Origin: Pseudevernia furfuracea
Lineage: Eukaryota > Ascomycota > Lecanoromycetes > Lecanorales > Parmeliaceae
Reading direction: 5' to 3'
Assembly: GCA_022315425.1 (NCBI GenBank)
Contig: JAIUPT010000021.1
Span: 62,001 to 126,000 of the forward strand
DNA length: 64,000 nucleotides
The notes beneath the pieces are model-generated. The model was not told the DNA's origin. It ran no database searches and saw only the letters and a program-made list of their open reading frames with translations. A program made the translations under genes and the position numbers. This document shows, piece by piece, positions 36,101 through 45,935 of the stretch. Positions within the stretch are counted from its first letter, which is position 1; every line of letters begins with the position of its first letter.

Positions 36101-37047
36101 AATATCCGCCAGGTCCGTCCGCACAGCCCCAATTGTCACACAGTCAACTACCAGCGGAGCAAGACTCACAAGGCAGAGACCTGGAAGCTATGCGAATCCA
36201 GGGAGAAAATTTTGCTCGCATGGCTAAGAGACCTCTTGACTGGCTGAAAGGAGAAAACCCCTTTAAGAAGGCAACAAAACCTGGACAGCGAGTTGTGCTA
36301 CCAAATTCGAGACATCCGTCACAAGGCAATGCAGAAGAACATGTTCTTTCTACACAATCTCCGGGAGCGGGTAGGATGGCACCCCTGCCAGAGACTGCAA
36401 GTAGCCAAAAGACCAAGAAGAAAGACCCCAAAAAGGCGAAAGTTGTTCTAGACGCCGAAGCCAAAAAAGAGAGGGCGAAAGGCTATAGGAAGACCGCCGC
36501 AGAGAAGAAGAAGCGAGAGAAGGAAATTGCAAAACACTTGTCCCAAGACGAAAATGTGTCAAATAATGCCATGCGTGCTCAAAAGCAAGACAGAAGAGCA
36601 GCGAAAGGCGAAAAACGCCAGGAGCAAGCTCGAAAGGAGTCGGAAGAAGTCGGACCACGGGCGCTTCACAAAACACTAGATGGTCGACTGTATCAAGAGC
36701 ATAATGGCGTCCAGCAAACCATTCACGGAGGGGACTTCGAACAAGCACCACCGGGTGACGATGATTCGCTTTTCGGAGACAATGAAGTGGGGTTTGCGAA
36801 TTCACCAGATGCTGACATTGTCATGCACGATGATGACGCCGCAGCCAAGGAGCAAAATTCGGATGCTGCGATGGCTGCGGATCTGGCTGCATATGCGGTA
36901 CGATGCGAAGCGGAATTCGAAGCGGATGTAGACGCTGGAAGAATGCCAGGTTTCGAGCAGCAGACCTGTGACCCCACCACCCACCCCAACGATGATAATG
37001 GATATGACGGGATCTTCAACGAAAGCGAGGAGAGTGAGGAGGAATAG
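33193..37047 (+). CDS. Large orphan protein with coiled coil, 37-aa repeats and SIM-like motif
   Basis: A single 1284-codon frame without introns. Residues 1-600 are disordered and rich in Ser, Pro, His and Asn. Residues about 602-700 form one strong coiled coil (SLEEVKSFVSSLVRQAQTL... to AEHRRLLTTV). From residue 768 there are three diverged copies of a 37-residue unit (35494-35826, period exactly 111 bp). VTIDLTDDSQPP near residue 912 resembles a SUMO-interacting motif. A Pro/Gln/Tyr-rich patch (PGQYLPAQYPARHF) follows, then a Lys-rich stretch (about residues 1070-1160) and an acidic tail ending ESEESEEE. I recognise no domain family. Composition suggests a nuclear scaffold-like protein; that is inference. 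Confidence 0.75.
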   Translation: MAPSSLKKMSGVRERKEGNDASLETNSSGRFMKNDLGLTLLPGSQIQATDEKRSGTAAESSPKNSRSKIVGGLDHWKSSETEIQPKHPAHEGAFPNEAKSPSSSPDPGPGLAKSPNLTARERLFSQDFPAPNSTGVVHHNVISVAAAPYGEQKMGTGEIRKANSCQHDDSPPRASKRRTLGSRASNEMRESKVSKEKEAAFETHPDQFHVHHDQNLSEINVVHSEKRNPSFATIGVSFGGTGGGSGSSKLELCRQTTHRPDTVPARSHQSTNIGYEDTALHCDSSLLAALASRSPVKHRYLEMEKLTAHYQPSKSSKPVSTQYWKHSRLISDTPADIRTQVLKPGKEVNRSWTSHFPTKAKIPRRANLPAPSLLAGPFTPSEDHAHPHPIKIPLTSSNLHAYTKFLSTHPSPSLPNNLSLSKAFNCPLHACPLQDIFDPAHAGNQRQLVRKRSTSLPNLPSTSSPMNMESSNSFEPASMPTPPREQPGYPACFPCSSSLSHHGNVPFLQNLVDAPCGHVNPSFNADNSPPQDWQSDWNLQYQHEASLHNRQNMGFTPSIHPRQDLTQVSNQQHMTDFSVSEDGAMAAVEPQYSRRRLEIKSSYSLEEVKSFVSSLVRQAQTLKAERTSLQSLNATMKKDLESLQQEKTDMVHQIQRYEHTVAQKDQRIKVMQQKYSSLQHQCKRLWAEHRRLLTTVRKEDGTGNPSAIAQKIRWNHSPNTAGAASQGGQPSPKVSPLYSANGAQIAIWSHGFEPTPTGFQGHVQPVSVPDSSEANVASASSWSLGQLGYAAANPNNVNPSETMTIPFDSETNVTKATSRALSQPGFATTNHDNAKPPQPISIPTYPETMVANASSRPSVQSVFAAANHNSENANDGSTRWVPSNQPLSATVKSVIPNGKSNSRPTEHVPTERVTIDLTDDSQPPLSLASRDSLVHQKCQSSVQGGCPPSNPPPGQYLPAQYPARHFVPGQYPPGPSAQPQLSHSQLPAEQDSQGRDLEAMRIQGENFARMAKRPLDWLKGENPFKKATKPGQRVVLPNSRHPSQGNAEEHVLSTQSPGAGRMAPLPETASSQKTKKKDPKKAKVVLDAEAKKERAKGYRKTAAEKKKREKEIAKHLSQDENVSNNAMRAQKQDRRAAKGEKRQEQARKESEEVGPRALHKTLDGRLYQEHNGVQQTIHGGDFEQAPPGDDDSLFGDNEVGFANSPDADIVMHDDDAAAKEQNSDAAMAADLAAYAVRCEAEFEADVDAGRMPGFEQQTCDPTTHPNDDNGYDGIFNESEESEEE
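35494..35826 (+). repeat. Three-copy 111-bp coding repeat
   Basis: Copies begin at 35494, 35605 and 35716, each starting with an IP/VP codon pair followed by a Ser/Pro-Glu-Thr/Ala segment (for example SETNVTKATSR, PETMVANASSR, SEANVASASSW) and ending in an AA/TT-N-N/H stretch. Clearly related but diverged at both DNA and protein level, so an old duplication. Confidence 0.75.
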
Positions 37048-37790
37048 ACGACAAAAGACAAAAGTTCACGGTCGAGCTGAGCACGATGAAAGTGGTAGCT
37101 CACTGACATGTGGAAAACGGCAATTGTTACTGTGCTGGTCCTCAGGTGCTGAGCTGAAAGAGTGTTGTGGTAGGGAGAGCGAGGACGATATCTCAGTGCC
37201 TGTGCGATCATTGACCAAGAGCCGTGACGATGGTTCGGTGTCATATCATGGAAGCGTTGTACATAGGGAGAAACGTTAGAAGATACCCACCCTAGCTACT
37301 AGGTACTACAATGCAAGAGATGACCAAATAGACTTCTACAAGCCACCACTGAGTAATCTTGGTTGCTCCACATCAATGACTAGATTCTCTCTTGGTCCAT
37401 AAGACCTGGAAATATCTGTTCACGACGCTTCGTCGTCGTAATACTATCTCTACACCCTAGAGCTGCATGTAGTTGCATCTTCGTAGCCGAACACCTCTTA
37501 CCTTGTTGCAACGCAAGTCTGACTCCGCCCCTGAACTTCTTCCAGTGCGCCCATTTCACTCTTAGCCTCTTCAAAGGCTCGCATAGATCTACTGCTTAAG
37601 AAGGCCCGAACCTCCCAACTTGATAAACATAATACGTGCTGAGCAATCACTGCTTTATTCTGGCTGCGAGCCGAGGTCTATATACATTGAGCTACACAGA
37701 ATGGACCAGTCGATGCCTCAATCTTCCCATGTGCGAACTTAGACTGAACGCTCTTTGCAATGCAAGCCAAACTTTTCAAAAAAGCATCCA
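37048..37790. other. convergent intergenic
   Basis: 3' regions of the orphan gene (+) and the PLC-X-like gene (-). No gene recognised. Confidence 0.4.
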
Positions 37791-39588
37791 TCATGACGTT
37801 AGCAATACAAGAGCTCCCAAAACACCCATCGTCATTAGCAACGAGCTGCTCGGTTCCAAGGAGTACGCCGCAGACTGTACCAGCCCACAGCAAGCGCGGT
37901 TGTAGGTGACATTGTTTTGCTGAGCGGCGACTTCGAAGACTGACCCTGGCGAAGAGCCTAGATTGTAGTAGTCCACCAGGAGGAAATTGGGAGAATTGGG
38001 CCATGCCACTAGGACAAGCATTAGCAACGCACCACCTCGACTGCAAAGTTTAAGAGAATATAGCAAACGTTATGTAGGTATCAACTAGAATAAAAGGGCT
38101 CTTCCCGTCAGAGGATATGAGATCAATGGCCGTAATTTGGGAAAAGTTCGTGACGATTGTCACATTTTTCTGGTTACATACATAAAGCATAGAACGGACT
38201 TCAACAACTTCAGTCAGGATTAGTCCATCCTACAATTCAGGCTTGTAGCTAGAAAAACGTGACAATCATCACGAACATTTCCTACGCAATCGCCATTGCC
38301 TCGTATACTCTGACAAGAAGAGCCGTTTTGTTCTGGTGGATACCCACAAGGGATTGTGCAAAAAAAGGTGAGCTTTCTCCTGTTGGGATTTGAGGAATAT
38401 GAGTTCCCTTATGGATGACTTTTGCTACATTCTCTTACAATTGAACTTACCAGCGCAGTTGTTGGCCATGAGACCGAGGCTTCCAGTCCCGTTAAGTGCA
38501 TTTGTCTGATTGACCAGAGCGGTAGTTGGCACCAAAAGGCTTGTCCCTGCGAGGGAAATCTCGGTATTGAGGTTGTGGTTCGCAATAAACATCCTGTTTT
38601 CTGCGTCTTGACGACTCAAATTGGGCGGCCTTTGCTGGGTGCAAGGAAAGCTCTGGTTGGTGGGACTGAAAGGTGTCTCCCATATTTGGCTGAATTCATC
38701 CAAAATGTAGGGGACTTCAGTCTGGTTGGCGTTGTAGTCCATGAATATGACGGCTCGTTTTCCCATCAAAATCATTTCCGACAGTGTAGGCCAGGAGGAA
38801 ATATTCATTGGAATTTGGGGCGGCACATATGCGTAGTTGGAAAGTCCGGAATTTATAATTGGTGCACTATAATTGCCAACGCCGATAAAATCGGAATTAC
38901 TTAAAAGTATAGTGACCACATCGTAGGGATGGTTCTTAATCCAGCCGGTTATGTTCGTGAGGTAGGATTGGACCGTACCCACGTTGAGAAGATCGCAGGA
39001 GGTATGACAGCATGATATGGTGCTGGTGGTAGCGTTGTAATGTGTTTCGGTTTCGAACAATCTGATGCCATCATTGAGCTGATCGATGACTCTAAGCTGT
39101 TGATTGGCGGCCGCATTGTTGGGCAGCACGAAGGGGCTGTTGTGCGCCCCGACATAGGTGATGTTGCTGTACTTTCGGCTGCAGAACTCGGGATAATTAT
39201 TGCACGCCTGCGTATTTGTTGGGACAGCCGAGGTTGACGTTCTGCTGGCAGTCGAGTTCCCCGTCATTGTGCCATTCGAAGATGTTGAAGATGACCGGAT
39301 GGAGCCTTGTAATAGGGTCACGCTTGTTGAGGTTGATGGCTTAGAGGTGGAGGAAGATGAGGCGTTGGCCACGGCCATGGTAGTTTGGAGGATGGCAGTG
39401 GTGCCATTGAGAGTGGAGGTGGCATTGTATGAAAGGTAGGAAACGTCGGAGCCGGTCGGGAGAAGGTCTCCTCCCAAATTGGATATGCTGGTGCCTGTTG
39501 TTACGGAGGCTGAGAGCTGGATATCCGATGCCACTTGGGCGCTGGCTTCAATGGCAAGAAGTAGGGTGAGGGGGAGCGGGAAGAGCAT
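37791..39588 (-). CDS. Secreted PLC-X-domain-like protein, probably GPI-anchored
   Basis: Two exons (39588-38451 and 38008-37791) give 451 aa. The start is the first ATG (39588); the N-terminus MLFPLPLTLLLAIEASAQVAS is a signal peptide. A Ser/Thr-rich stretch of about 95 residues follows. The catalytic-fold part has NNYPEFCSRKYSNITYVGAH, LRVIDQLNDGIRLFETETHY, HTSCDLLNVGTVQSYLTNI, HPYDVVTILLSN, KRAVIFMDYNANQ and NFLLVDYYNLGSSPGSVFEV. GAH and the GIR-F-E region recall the PI-PLC X domain, without the second (Y) half, as in fungal PLC-X proteins. The C-terminus is hydrophobic (LLMTMGVLGALVLLTS), fitting a GPI signal. Many N-glycosylation sequons. The single intron is 442 nt, far longer than others here, and is mostly a foldback repeat. 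Confidence 0.85.
38074..38346. repeat. Imperfect hairpin (foldback) element inside an intron
   Basis: The segment 38074-38177 is matched by the reverse complement of about 38243-38346. By eye the arms agree at roughly three quarters of about 104 positions with one 1-nt gap; many mismatches are transitions. The best-kept blocks are AAAA-GGCTCTT, GTCAGAG, and GTTCGTGA-GATTGTCAC-TTTTTCT. The loop is about 65 nt and contains a smaller GGACT/AGTCC pair. The element sits wholly within the intron of the PLC-X-like gene. It may be a degraded MITE or another inverted duplication; no target-site duplication was identified. Confidence 0.8.
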
Positions 39589-39804
39589 TACCAGGTTCAA
39601 AGGAGGCGATAGGGGCGAGACAGGCTGCTTAACAGCCTCAAAAAGGGTTTCAATATGACTATGATGGTCTAGAAAGCGAGGGTAAAAGAAGCTCCAGACA
39701 CGATGAGACAGATGTCATGGAGCACTCGCCTTGTGCTTACTTGTAGAGGGAGTAGTGAGGTATAAAAAAGGTAAGGAAGGATTGTGCTGAAGACGGGAGA
39801 GAAT

Positions 39805-39807
<3 letters not shown>

Positions 39808-39845
<38 letters not shown>
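39808..39845. repeat. (GAAA)n microsatellite
   Basis: About nine copies of a 4-bp purine unit, in the upstream region of the PLC-X-like gene. Confidence 0.9.
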
Positions 39846-40210
39846 GTTTTAACATTTTGGCATGCTACCACATCATACGAGTACCAGTAACCTGTAAGCA
39901 TGTACTCTACGGAGGTCGGCACCAAAAGTCCTCCACCATGCCAAGAAATGCCAAGAAATGAGTCCCGCTATCGGATAAGTGAATAATGCAGATGATCCTT
40001 TACTTATTTGAAGAGGCGCGTCCTTTAAAAATTAGTGGGAGGTTTAGCATGATTAGTCATTGAATGACGACAGATGATTATTTTTTTCCCATTCATGCAT
40101 AGTACTATGTATTCAGACGGAGATGAATAGTAAATAAAACATTCGGAAATACTGATAGCACACTACTATACATGAACCGAGTGTACTCATGATGCTACAA
40201 TGATAATGTT

Positions 40211-40233
40211 CATAATGATAATGATAATGATAA
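40211..40233. repeat. (ATGATA)n microsatellite
   Basis: Nearly four copies of ATAATG/ATGATA, upstream of the SUR7-like gene. Confidence 0.75.
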
Positions 40234-40488
40234 GTACAGTGTGATTAACGTTAATCCAACCTTTTCTACAACTATCCATGCCGGTGCCGGTCCCGAAGTG
40301 ACTCTACTCCCATATAATTATTCGCTCTTTTCTTGTCTCCTTCCACTATCCTCCTCTTTCATTGAGCAAACTGGCCCCTACCAGCCCAGCAGGGCAAACC
40401 TGAACCATTTGCTTCCATCCTACATTCTCTTCACTCACACACCCTCCCCCCCCCCGGCCTTTCTTACCCTCCCCAATCTTCACCAAAA

Positions 40489-41692
40489 ATGGCCCTTCCA
40501 ACGTTCGTCTCGACCCGCCGCTCACGCAAAACAACGCAAGAGAAAGCAACCGCACCTACCTCTCCTTCCTCCGCCGGCCTTTCTCCTAACAATGACGCTC
40601 TACATCCCTCGTCATCTACCGTCAGGGCAGCGACCCGCACTCGCCTTACTTTCTCCCTCCTCACCTCCCTCCTCTTCCTCATCGCCCTCGTCTTCCTCAT
40701 TCTCGTCGAGGTCGGTAACACAGCTGCCCATCACGCCGTCGTGGGAAACATCTACTTTCTGAAGCTCGACCTCAGCCATATCATCCCCCAAGCTGTCCCC
40801 CAGGCTACCCTGATCAATTCAATCGCAAGAACATTGGGGCTCCACGACTTCTATCAGGTCGGTCTCTGGAATTATTGCGAGGGATATGGGAACGACATTA
40901 CCGATTGCAGCAAGCCGCAAACGCTGTATTGGTTCAATCCTGTTGAGATCATTCTCAATCAGCTACTCGCCGGTGCCACAAGTACGCCACCCGTGATTCT
41001 TACTATTTGTCTGAAATGTAAATGCTAACCTGCAAATTTAAGTTGCCCTGCCTGAAAACATCATCTCGGCTCTTTCTCTTGTCCGAACTGCCTCTCACTG
41101 GATGTTTGCCCTTTTCCTGACCGGTGGTACGTACTTTTCTGAATTGAGCTTTCCTCTTGGGTAATTGATATTGAGTCATACAACATGTTTCGGGAGCAGG
41201 AGGACCTTTCTACTCCCGGGACGCAGCTTACAGCTCCGTTTCCCGCATCGAATAAGCAATGCTAACTCGGAATTCTGCGTAGCATGCACCTGTTTTGTTT
41301 CCATCTTTCTCACCCCTCTCTCGATATATACACGCTGGGCGACTTTCCCCATCGCCATTTTCGCCTTCCTGAGCGCCCTCACAACGACTGCCGCCAGCAT
41401 CATCGCCACCGTCATGTTCATTATATTCAGCAAGGTTATCAACAGTGCCGAAGGCGAGATTAACATCGTCCCAGAGATTGGAGTGAAGATGTTTGCTTTC
41501 ATGTGGGTGGCTAGCGCATGTGCTATTGTTGGATGGTTGGTTCAGCTAGGCTTGTGTTGCTGTTGTGCAAGTAGGCGTGACGTGAAGCTAGGAAAGAAGA
41601 TTGGGCGGGCAAAAGCGTGGAGGCAGAGCGGAGAAATTCCACCCCATGAGATGCGGGAGAAAAAAAAGGGGCTCTTTGGGCGGAAGAAATAG
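40489..41692 (+). CDS. SUR7/PalI family membrane protein
   Basis: Three exons (40489-40981, 41043-41126, 41283-41692) give 328 aa. A basic, disordered N-terminus precedes the first membrane span (LLTSLLFLIALVFLILVEVG). An outer loop contains GLWNYCEGYGNDITDCSKPQTLYWFNP; this W-N/G-YC...C pattern with a pair of cysteines is the hallmark of the SUR7/PalI family. Three more spans follow (SHWMFALFLTG and the joined segment, FPIAIFAFLSALTTTAASII, FMWVASACAIVGWLVQLG), then CCCC and a basic tail. Family members mark eisosome membrane domains (Sur7) or act in ambient pH sensing (PalI); I cannot say which. Intron 2 is 156 nt. Confidence 0.88.
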
Positions 41693-42095
41693 TCACCGAC
41701 GTTGGATATAGAGAAAGTCAACAGTTCATTCTATGTGTCTTCATCTATTTCACGCTTCAATATAAAAAGACGTTGTCTTGGAGGAATTCGGGCAGTAAGA
41801 CTGTCTTGGACGGCCATATGTTTTTGATGCAGTTTTTCAATTGCCTGCTATCCTAGGAGTACATTTGAAAAAGTCCATTCAAGTGCTATCGCACATGTAA
41901 AGCCTCGTGTCATTGAATCAGTCCGAGACCTGGCCTCGCACATAGTGCTCAATGGGGTATCTCCGCTCGCAATGCTTGCCGACTGCAGGTGAGACTCGGA
42001 CCTGGAAAAATCGTTGCGGGGGTATAACGCGCTGATGCTGGAAATTAAACCTCCAAAACTCCGTGCGTATGCCATGTTGCTCCTCGCTATGCATC
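41693..42095. other. convergent intergenic
   Basis: 3' regions of the SUR7-like gene (+) and the repeat protein (-). A minus-strand frame here has no recognisable content. Confidence 0.35.
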
Positions 42096-44075
42096 TCAAG
42101 CATCCAGGAAAAGTGACTCTTCGGCAGGCACGTCATAGTGCTTAGCCTCGTTCAAAGTCGTAGGGCCCTCATAGCCAATCAAGGTCTTGTCCTCGTCATC
42201 TGCCTTCTCTTCATCTGCCTTCTCTTCTTCATCCTCCGAGTCGCTCAAAACGAACGCTGTGTCCTGAGTGTTGGAGTATGTAATCACCCCATTTCCAGCA
42301 TTCGAACTGGGTGCGGCCTGAGGAGTCGTAGAATACTGCTCTTCTTCCTCACTCTCGTACTCCTCCTCGTCCTCCTCACCAGAATAATACGACTCGGAGA
42401 TTCCACCATCCAACCCGTACCCATTGCTTTCCTGAACATCCTCAGCGTTGTCATACTCTGTCTCTTCGTGGTTTAAGAAGTTCCCGTTAGTACCCTGGAT
42501 GTCTTCAGCGCTGTCATAATCTGCCTCTTCGCGGTCCAAGAAGTTATCATATATCCCCTGAACATCCTCATCGCTGTCATCATTTGCCTCTTCGCGGTGC
42601 AAGAGGTTACCATTCGTCCCTTGGAAATCCTCAGCACTGTCATAACCTGCCCCTTCGAGGTCCAGGAAGTTCTCACCCATCCCCTGGGCATCCTCAGTGC
42701 TGTTGTAATCTACCCCTCCATGGTCCAGAATGTTCTCGCGGCTTCCCTGAACCTCATCAGAGCTACTGTAGCCCGAAGCTCCACGGTCCATCGTATATCC
42801 CCCCTCGCCCTGCGCGTTCTCATAGCCCACATCCCCCTTGTACTGCGGAAAACCTTGGGGCTCTTCGTCTTTGTAACGCATGTCTTGGTAAGGTTGTTGT
42901 GTATGTGGTGAATAGCCCGAGTAGAAATTACTGACCCCCTCCTCCTCGTGGCCACTTGGCGACTGCTGCTCCTCGCTATTGAACGACGCGCTTCGAGAAC
43001 GCTTCGAGTGACGTGCGTATGGATCTTCCTCTTCGTTATCTTCATCACTCAGAGATCGCTTCGTACCTTGAGGCACAGCGACGTCTTCTCCATCAGTGTC
43101 GGAATTCTTCAAATTTTTAACAGACCTAGCCTCTTGCTGAACATCTTGGGCACCATTGAGGTTGATGAGATGCTCATTATGACTTAGGTCGGGATATTCG
43201 CCTCCCTTTTTATCATTGTCGATAGGAGTAGCTCTGGTTGGCCCCCCATATAGAGTGTGAAAGCCGTTACGATGCCCCAGAACTTCGTCTTCGACATCGT
43301 TTGCGTGTGTTCCCTTCAGCTTGTGGACGATGGTAGGCTCGGGGTCGATCATGAGCTGATTCTTGATTTCCTCCTCGTACTTGGCAAGCAACTCTGCCTT
43401 TACACCTGATTGGAGCTCTTTGACCAACTGCTGCTTGACCTCTGTGTCATACTTCGCACGCAATTCTGTCTTTACCTCCGGTTCAAGCTCTTTGATCAAC
43501 TGCTGCTTGACCTCTGTCTCGTACTTCGCTCGCAGCTCTGCCTTCACCACCAACACAAGCTCTACGGCCAATTGCTGCTTGACAGCTGGCTCAAACTCGG
43601 CTTCCAACTTCGCCTTCACCACAGATTCAAGCTCCCTCACGAGTCTGGCCTTTGTCTGGTCTTTGATGTCATGCTCATACGCGGAAATAATATTGTTTTC
43701 GTCTTCGTAAACCTTCTCGCGAATCTCTTCCCGGTACTGGTTTTCTAGAATTGCCTTCATGTTTCTGGTCAATTCATCGAGCAGTTTTCCCTTGTGATCG
43801 TCGATGGAGAATTTGCTTTCTTCCGCACGGCGACGATTGGCTTCAGCCTCAGCATGTCTGGTTCGTGCGGCATTCTTGATGTCTGTTTCTCTCTTCAACT
43901 TTCTTGCTTCGTACTGATCGTGTTCATCTTGCGCTTTGGCTTGTTTCCCTTTCTCGATAATGGCTTGGAAAGGTGCGTATGCCTTTCTGTCGAATCCAGG
44001 GGTAACGCGAGAGCTAGTCATACCGAAGACATGTTTCTGCATTGACGATGAGTAGCTGGCTGCGGGTTGCTCCAT
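42096..44075 (-). CDS. Orphan acidic protein built from two tandem repeat families
   Basis: Uninterrupted 659-aa frame. Residues 35-145 are a charged helix (KRETDIKNAARTRHAEAEAN...). Residues about 147-242 hold four copies of a 24-residue helical unit (type V-K-A-E-L-R-A-K-Y-E-T-E-V-K-Q-Q-L). A linker with a basic patch (HSKRSRSASF) follows. Residues 429-554 hold six copies of a 21-residue acidic unit (type LDREEADYDSAEDIQGTNGNF). The C-terminus is strongly acidic (EEDEEEYESEEEEQ; SDSEDEEEKADEEKADDEDK). No domain is recognised. Acidic Tyr/Asp/Ser repeats could be phosphorylated, but that is speculation. The two repeat arrays suggest recent unit gain by slippage or unequal crossing-over. Confidence 0.75.
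   Translation of the reverse strand: MEQPAASYSSSMQKHVFGMTSSRVTPGFDRKAYAPFQAIIEKGKQAKAQDEHDQYEARKLKRETDIKNAARTRHAEAEANRRRAEESKFSIDDHKGKLLDELTRNMKAILENQYREEIREKVYEDENNIISAYEHDIKDQTKARLVRELESVVKAKLEAEFEPAVKQQLAVELVLVVKAELRAKYETEVKQQLIKELEPEVKTELRAKYDTEVKQQLVKELQSGVKAELLAKYEEEIKNQLMIDPEPTIVHKLKGTHANDVEDEVLGHRNGFHTLYGGPTRATPIDNDKKGGEYPDLSHNEHLINLNGAQDVQQEARSVKNLKNSDTDGEDVAVPQGTKRSLSDEDNEEEDPYARHSKRSRSASFNSEEQQSPSGHEEEGVSNFYSGYSPHTQQPYQDMRYKDEEPQGFPQYKGDVGYENAQGEGGYTMDRGASGYSSSDEVQGSRENILDHGGVDYNSTEDAQGMGENFLDLEGAGYDSAEDFQGTNGNLLHREEANDDSDEDVQGIYDNFLDREEADYDSAEDIQGTNGNFLNHEETEYDNAEDVQESNGYGLDGGISESYYSGEEDEEEYESEEEEQYSTTPQAAPSSNAGNGVITYSNTQDTAFVLSDSEDEEEKADEEKADDEDKTLIGYEGPTTLNEAKHYDVPAEESLFLDA
42414..42791 (-). 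repeat. Six tandem 63-bp coding units
   Basis: Codes for six 21-residue units with the shared frame LD/H-E/G-x-x-Y-D/N-S-x-E-D-x-Q-G. The period is exact throughout, with substitutions between copies. Confidence 0.85.
43350..43637 (-). repeat. Four tandem 72-bp coding units
   Basis: Codes for four 24-residue helical units. The two middle copies are nearly the same (ELRAKYETEVKQQLIKEL versus ELRAKYDTEVKQQLVKEL); the outer ones have drifted. Confidence 0.85.
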
Positions 44076-44849
44076 TGGCGCACAGAATTGCCCGACGCGA
44101 CGTAGTAAGGTTTGTATGTTTGCGAATGCAAAATGAGACCAGGTAGTTATAAGCTGGATGAAAATTGGGAAATGTGAGGGAAGAGTCTGTATGAGAGTGG
44201 CGCAATTGAGTTGAAAAGTGAAAGTTGGAGGTGTGTAGAAATTGTGGGTGTCATGGGATTGGTTTGTGGAAAGTTCTACAGATCATGGTGGTAAACACGG
44301 TAGGAGGAGGGAGGCTGGTAGAAAGTACGCTAAGATAGAGCTACCGGCCCCCTCTTATCTCGCTTGCAGCTAACTAAAGTAGGATAGTCAGATGTGGGAG
44401 AAGTTAAGGTGGTAAGGTACTGTACCCAAACCCCACCATATTGTTACAAAATATGATGATGATGAACGCCATAACGAAACATGATACCTAAGGTAGATAT
44501 GAAGAGGTGGTCCCTTCTGTATAAAATCTGTAGATCTCGTCAAGCAGTGACTATTTTTATACGGCTGTTTTGTGACGAGAAGTCCTGTTGTGGAAATAAA
44601 TTGCATCTTTCAGTGCTACTGTAGCCTTTGTAACGGTACATTTCGATACGTCTCTAATGTATTGGAGATTTGTAACACCATAAGGCAATTCTGTGTCTAC
44701 GCGTGACCCGTCAGTGCTCACCCGTGATTGACACACTTCCTATCACAATTTAACGAAAGCACAAACTGCATCTACCCCAGGACCTACAATTTTCCTCGCT
44801 GAAGACAACATCAGCCTTCTTTTGAGCCAACTGAATCACGGCATACGCA
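44076..44849. other. divergent promoter region
   Basis: Lies between the repeat protein (-) and Dre2 (+). No gene supported. Confidence 0.4.
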
Positions 44850-45935
44850 ATGGCTCCGGCCCTGACTATCGACAATACTTTGGACTTCACCCCTGTCCAG
44901 ACAAAGACGACAGGTGGCTCTCCACCCCTGCGAAGCCTCCTCCTTTGCCCTCCGTCCCTATCTTCCCGCCCGGAGAAGTTAGACAATGTACTCGCGGCTC
45001 ATGACCGGAACGCCAGCGATATCCAAATGCTCGATCGCCTATCCTTATCCCTCGTTTCTCTCCCGGAAGCTACCTACGATATGATCCTTATCCTTGCAGA
45101 CGCAGACAACACACGAACAGAGTCAAAGAAGCTGCTCAACCGGAATGTCCTATCTCGCGTTGTCCGATCATTGAAGCCTGGTGGAAGGTTAAAGAGCCAG
45201 GATGGAAAGTTTGCCACGGGAGATGCAGAGGAACGGAGAGAGGCTATTTTTGCAGGTCTGTTGGTGGAAGGGGATGATATGGTGAAGCCAGATCATACAG
45301 CTACACAATCTGTACCACTACGACTCGGCAAGAAAAAGAGCAACGGTGAAACGGCTACGACGAGCGCAATAGGGACAGGCGCTGTCTCTTTGAACCTCAA
45401 CGGAAAGCGAAGGAATGGGCCTCCAGCGTCCATGCAGCCAGCAGGTGTAGGATACGTTGATTTCAGCGATGATCTTGGGACTCCGGAAGATGATGATGAT
45501 GACGACGATCTAATTGATGAGGATACTCTACTTGATGAGGAAGACTTGAAGAGACCTGTTGTACAACGTAAGTCTCTGATACCTGTCTGTCTACTTCTGG
45601 TCTTTTCCTGCTAACGCAGTTGCTCCATAACAGCACCCGAATGTCGGCCCAAAGTTGGCAAACGTCGGCGTGCTTGTAAAGACTGCACATGTGGCCTTGC
45701 GCAACGCCTCGAAGCCGAGGATCAAGCCAAACGCTCCAATGCCGATCGAGCCCTTGCAAAACTGAAAACGGACGAATTGGCGGAGGTAGATTTCACGGTG
45801 CAGGGGAAAGTCGGAAGTTGTGGTAATTGTGCGTTGGGGGATGCATTCAGGTGTGATGGATGTCCTTATGTCGGTCTACCCGCGTTCAAGCCTGGCGAAG
45901 AGGTAAGATTGATCAACGATGAAGTTCAATTGTAA
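44850..45935 (+). CDS. dre2: Fe-S cluster assembly protein Dre2 (anamorsin family)
   Basis: Two exons (44850-45567, 45634-45935) give 339 aa. The N-terminal part is a methyltransferase-like fold (ALTIDNTLDFTPV, DRLSLSLVSLPEATYDMIL, LLNRNVLSRVVRSLKPGGRL). The linker is acidic (DDLGTPEDDDDDDDLIDED). The C-terminal CIAPIN1 domain has CRPKVGKRRRACKDCTCGLA and the twin CX2C motif CGNCALGDAFRCDGCPY, which bind [2Fe-2S] clusters. Dre2 works with the diflavin reductase Tah18 in early cytosolic Fe-S assembly. The intron falls between the linker and the first cluster motif. All expected cysteines are present. Confidence 0.96.

Larger units (their letters stand above)
39589..40488. other. divergent promoter region with microsatellites
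   Basis: Lies between the PLC-X-like gene (-) and the SUR7-like gene (+). Contains a GAAA run (39808-39845), an ATGATA run (40211-40233) and a pyrimidine-rich leader just before 40489. No gene seen. Confidence 0.5.

Noticed and set aside
38240..38347. Cysteine-containing peptide readable from one arm of the intron hairpin
   Set aside because: The other arm is not open and the stretch lacks a start codon and splice support; likely chance.
39589..39600. Extended PLC-X-like start at 39600
   Set aside because: That codon is TTG; the first ATG is at 39588 and begins a proper signal peptide.
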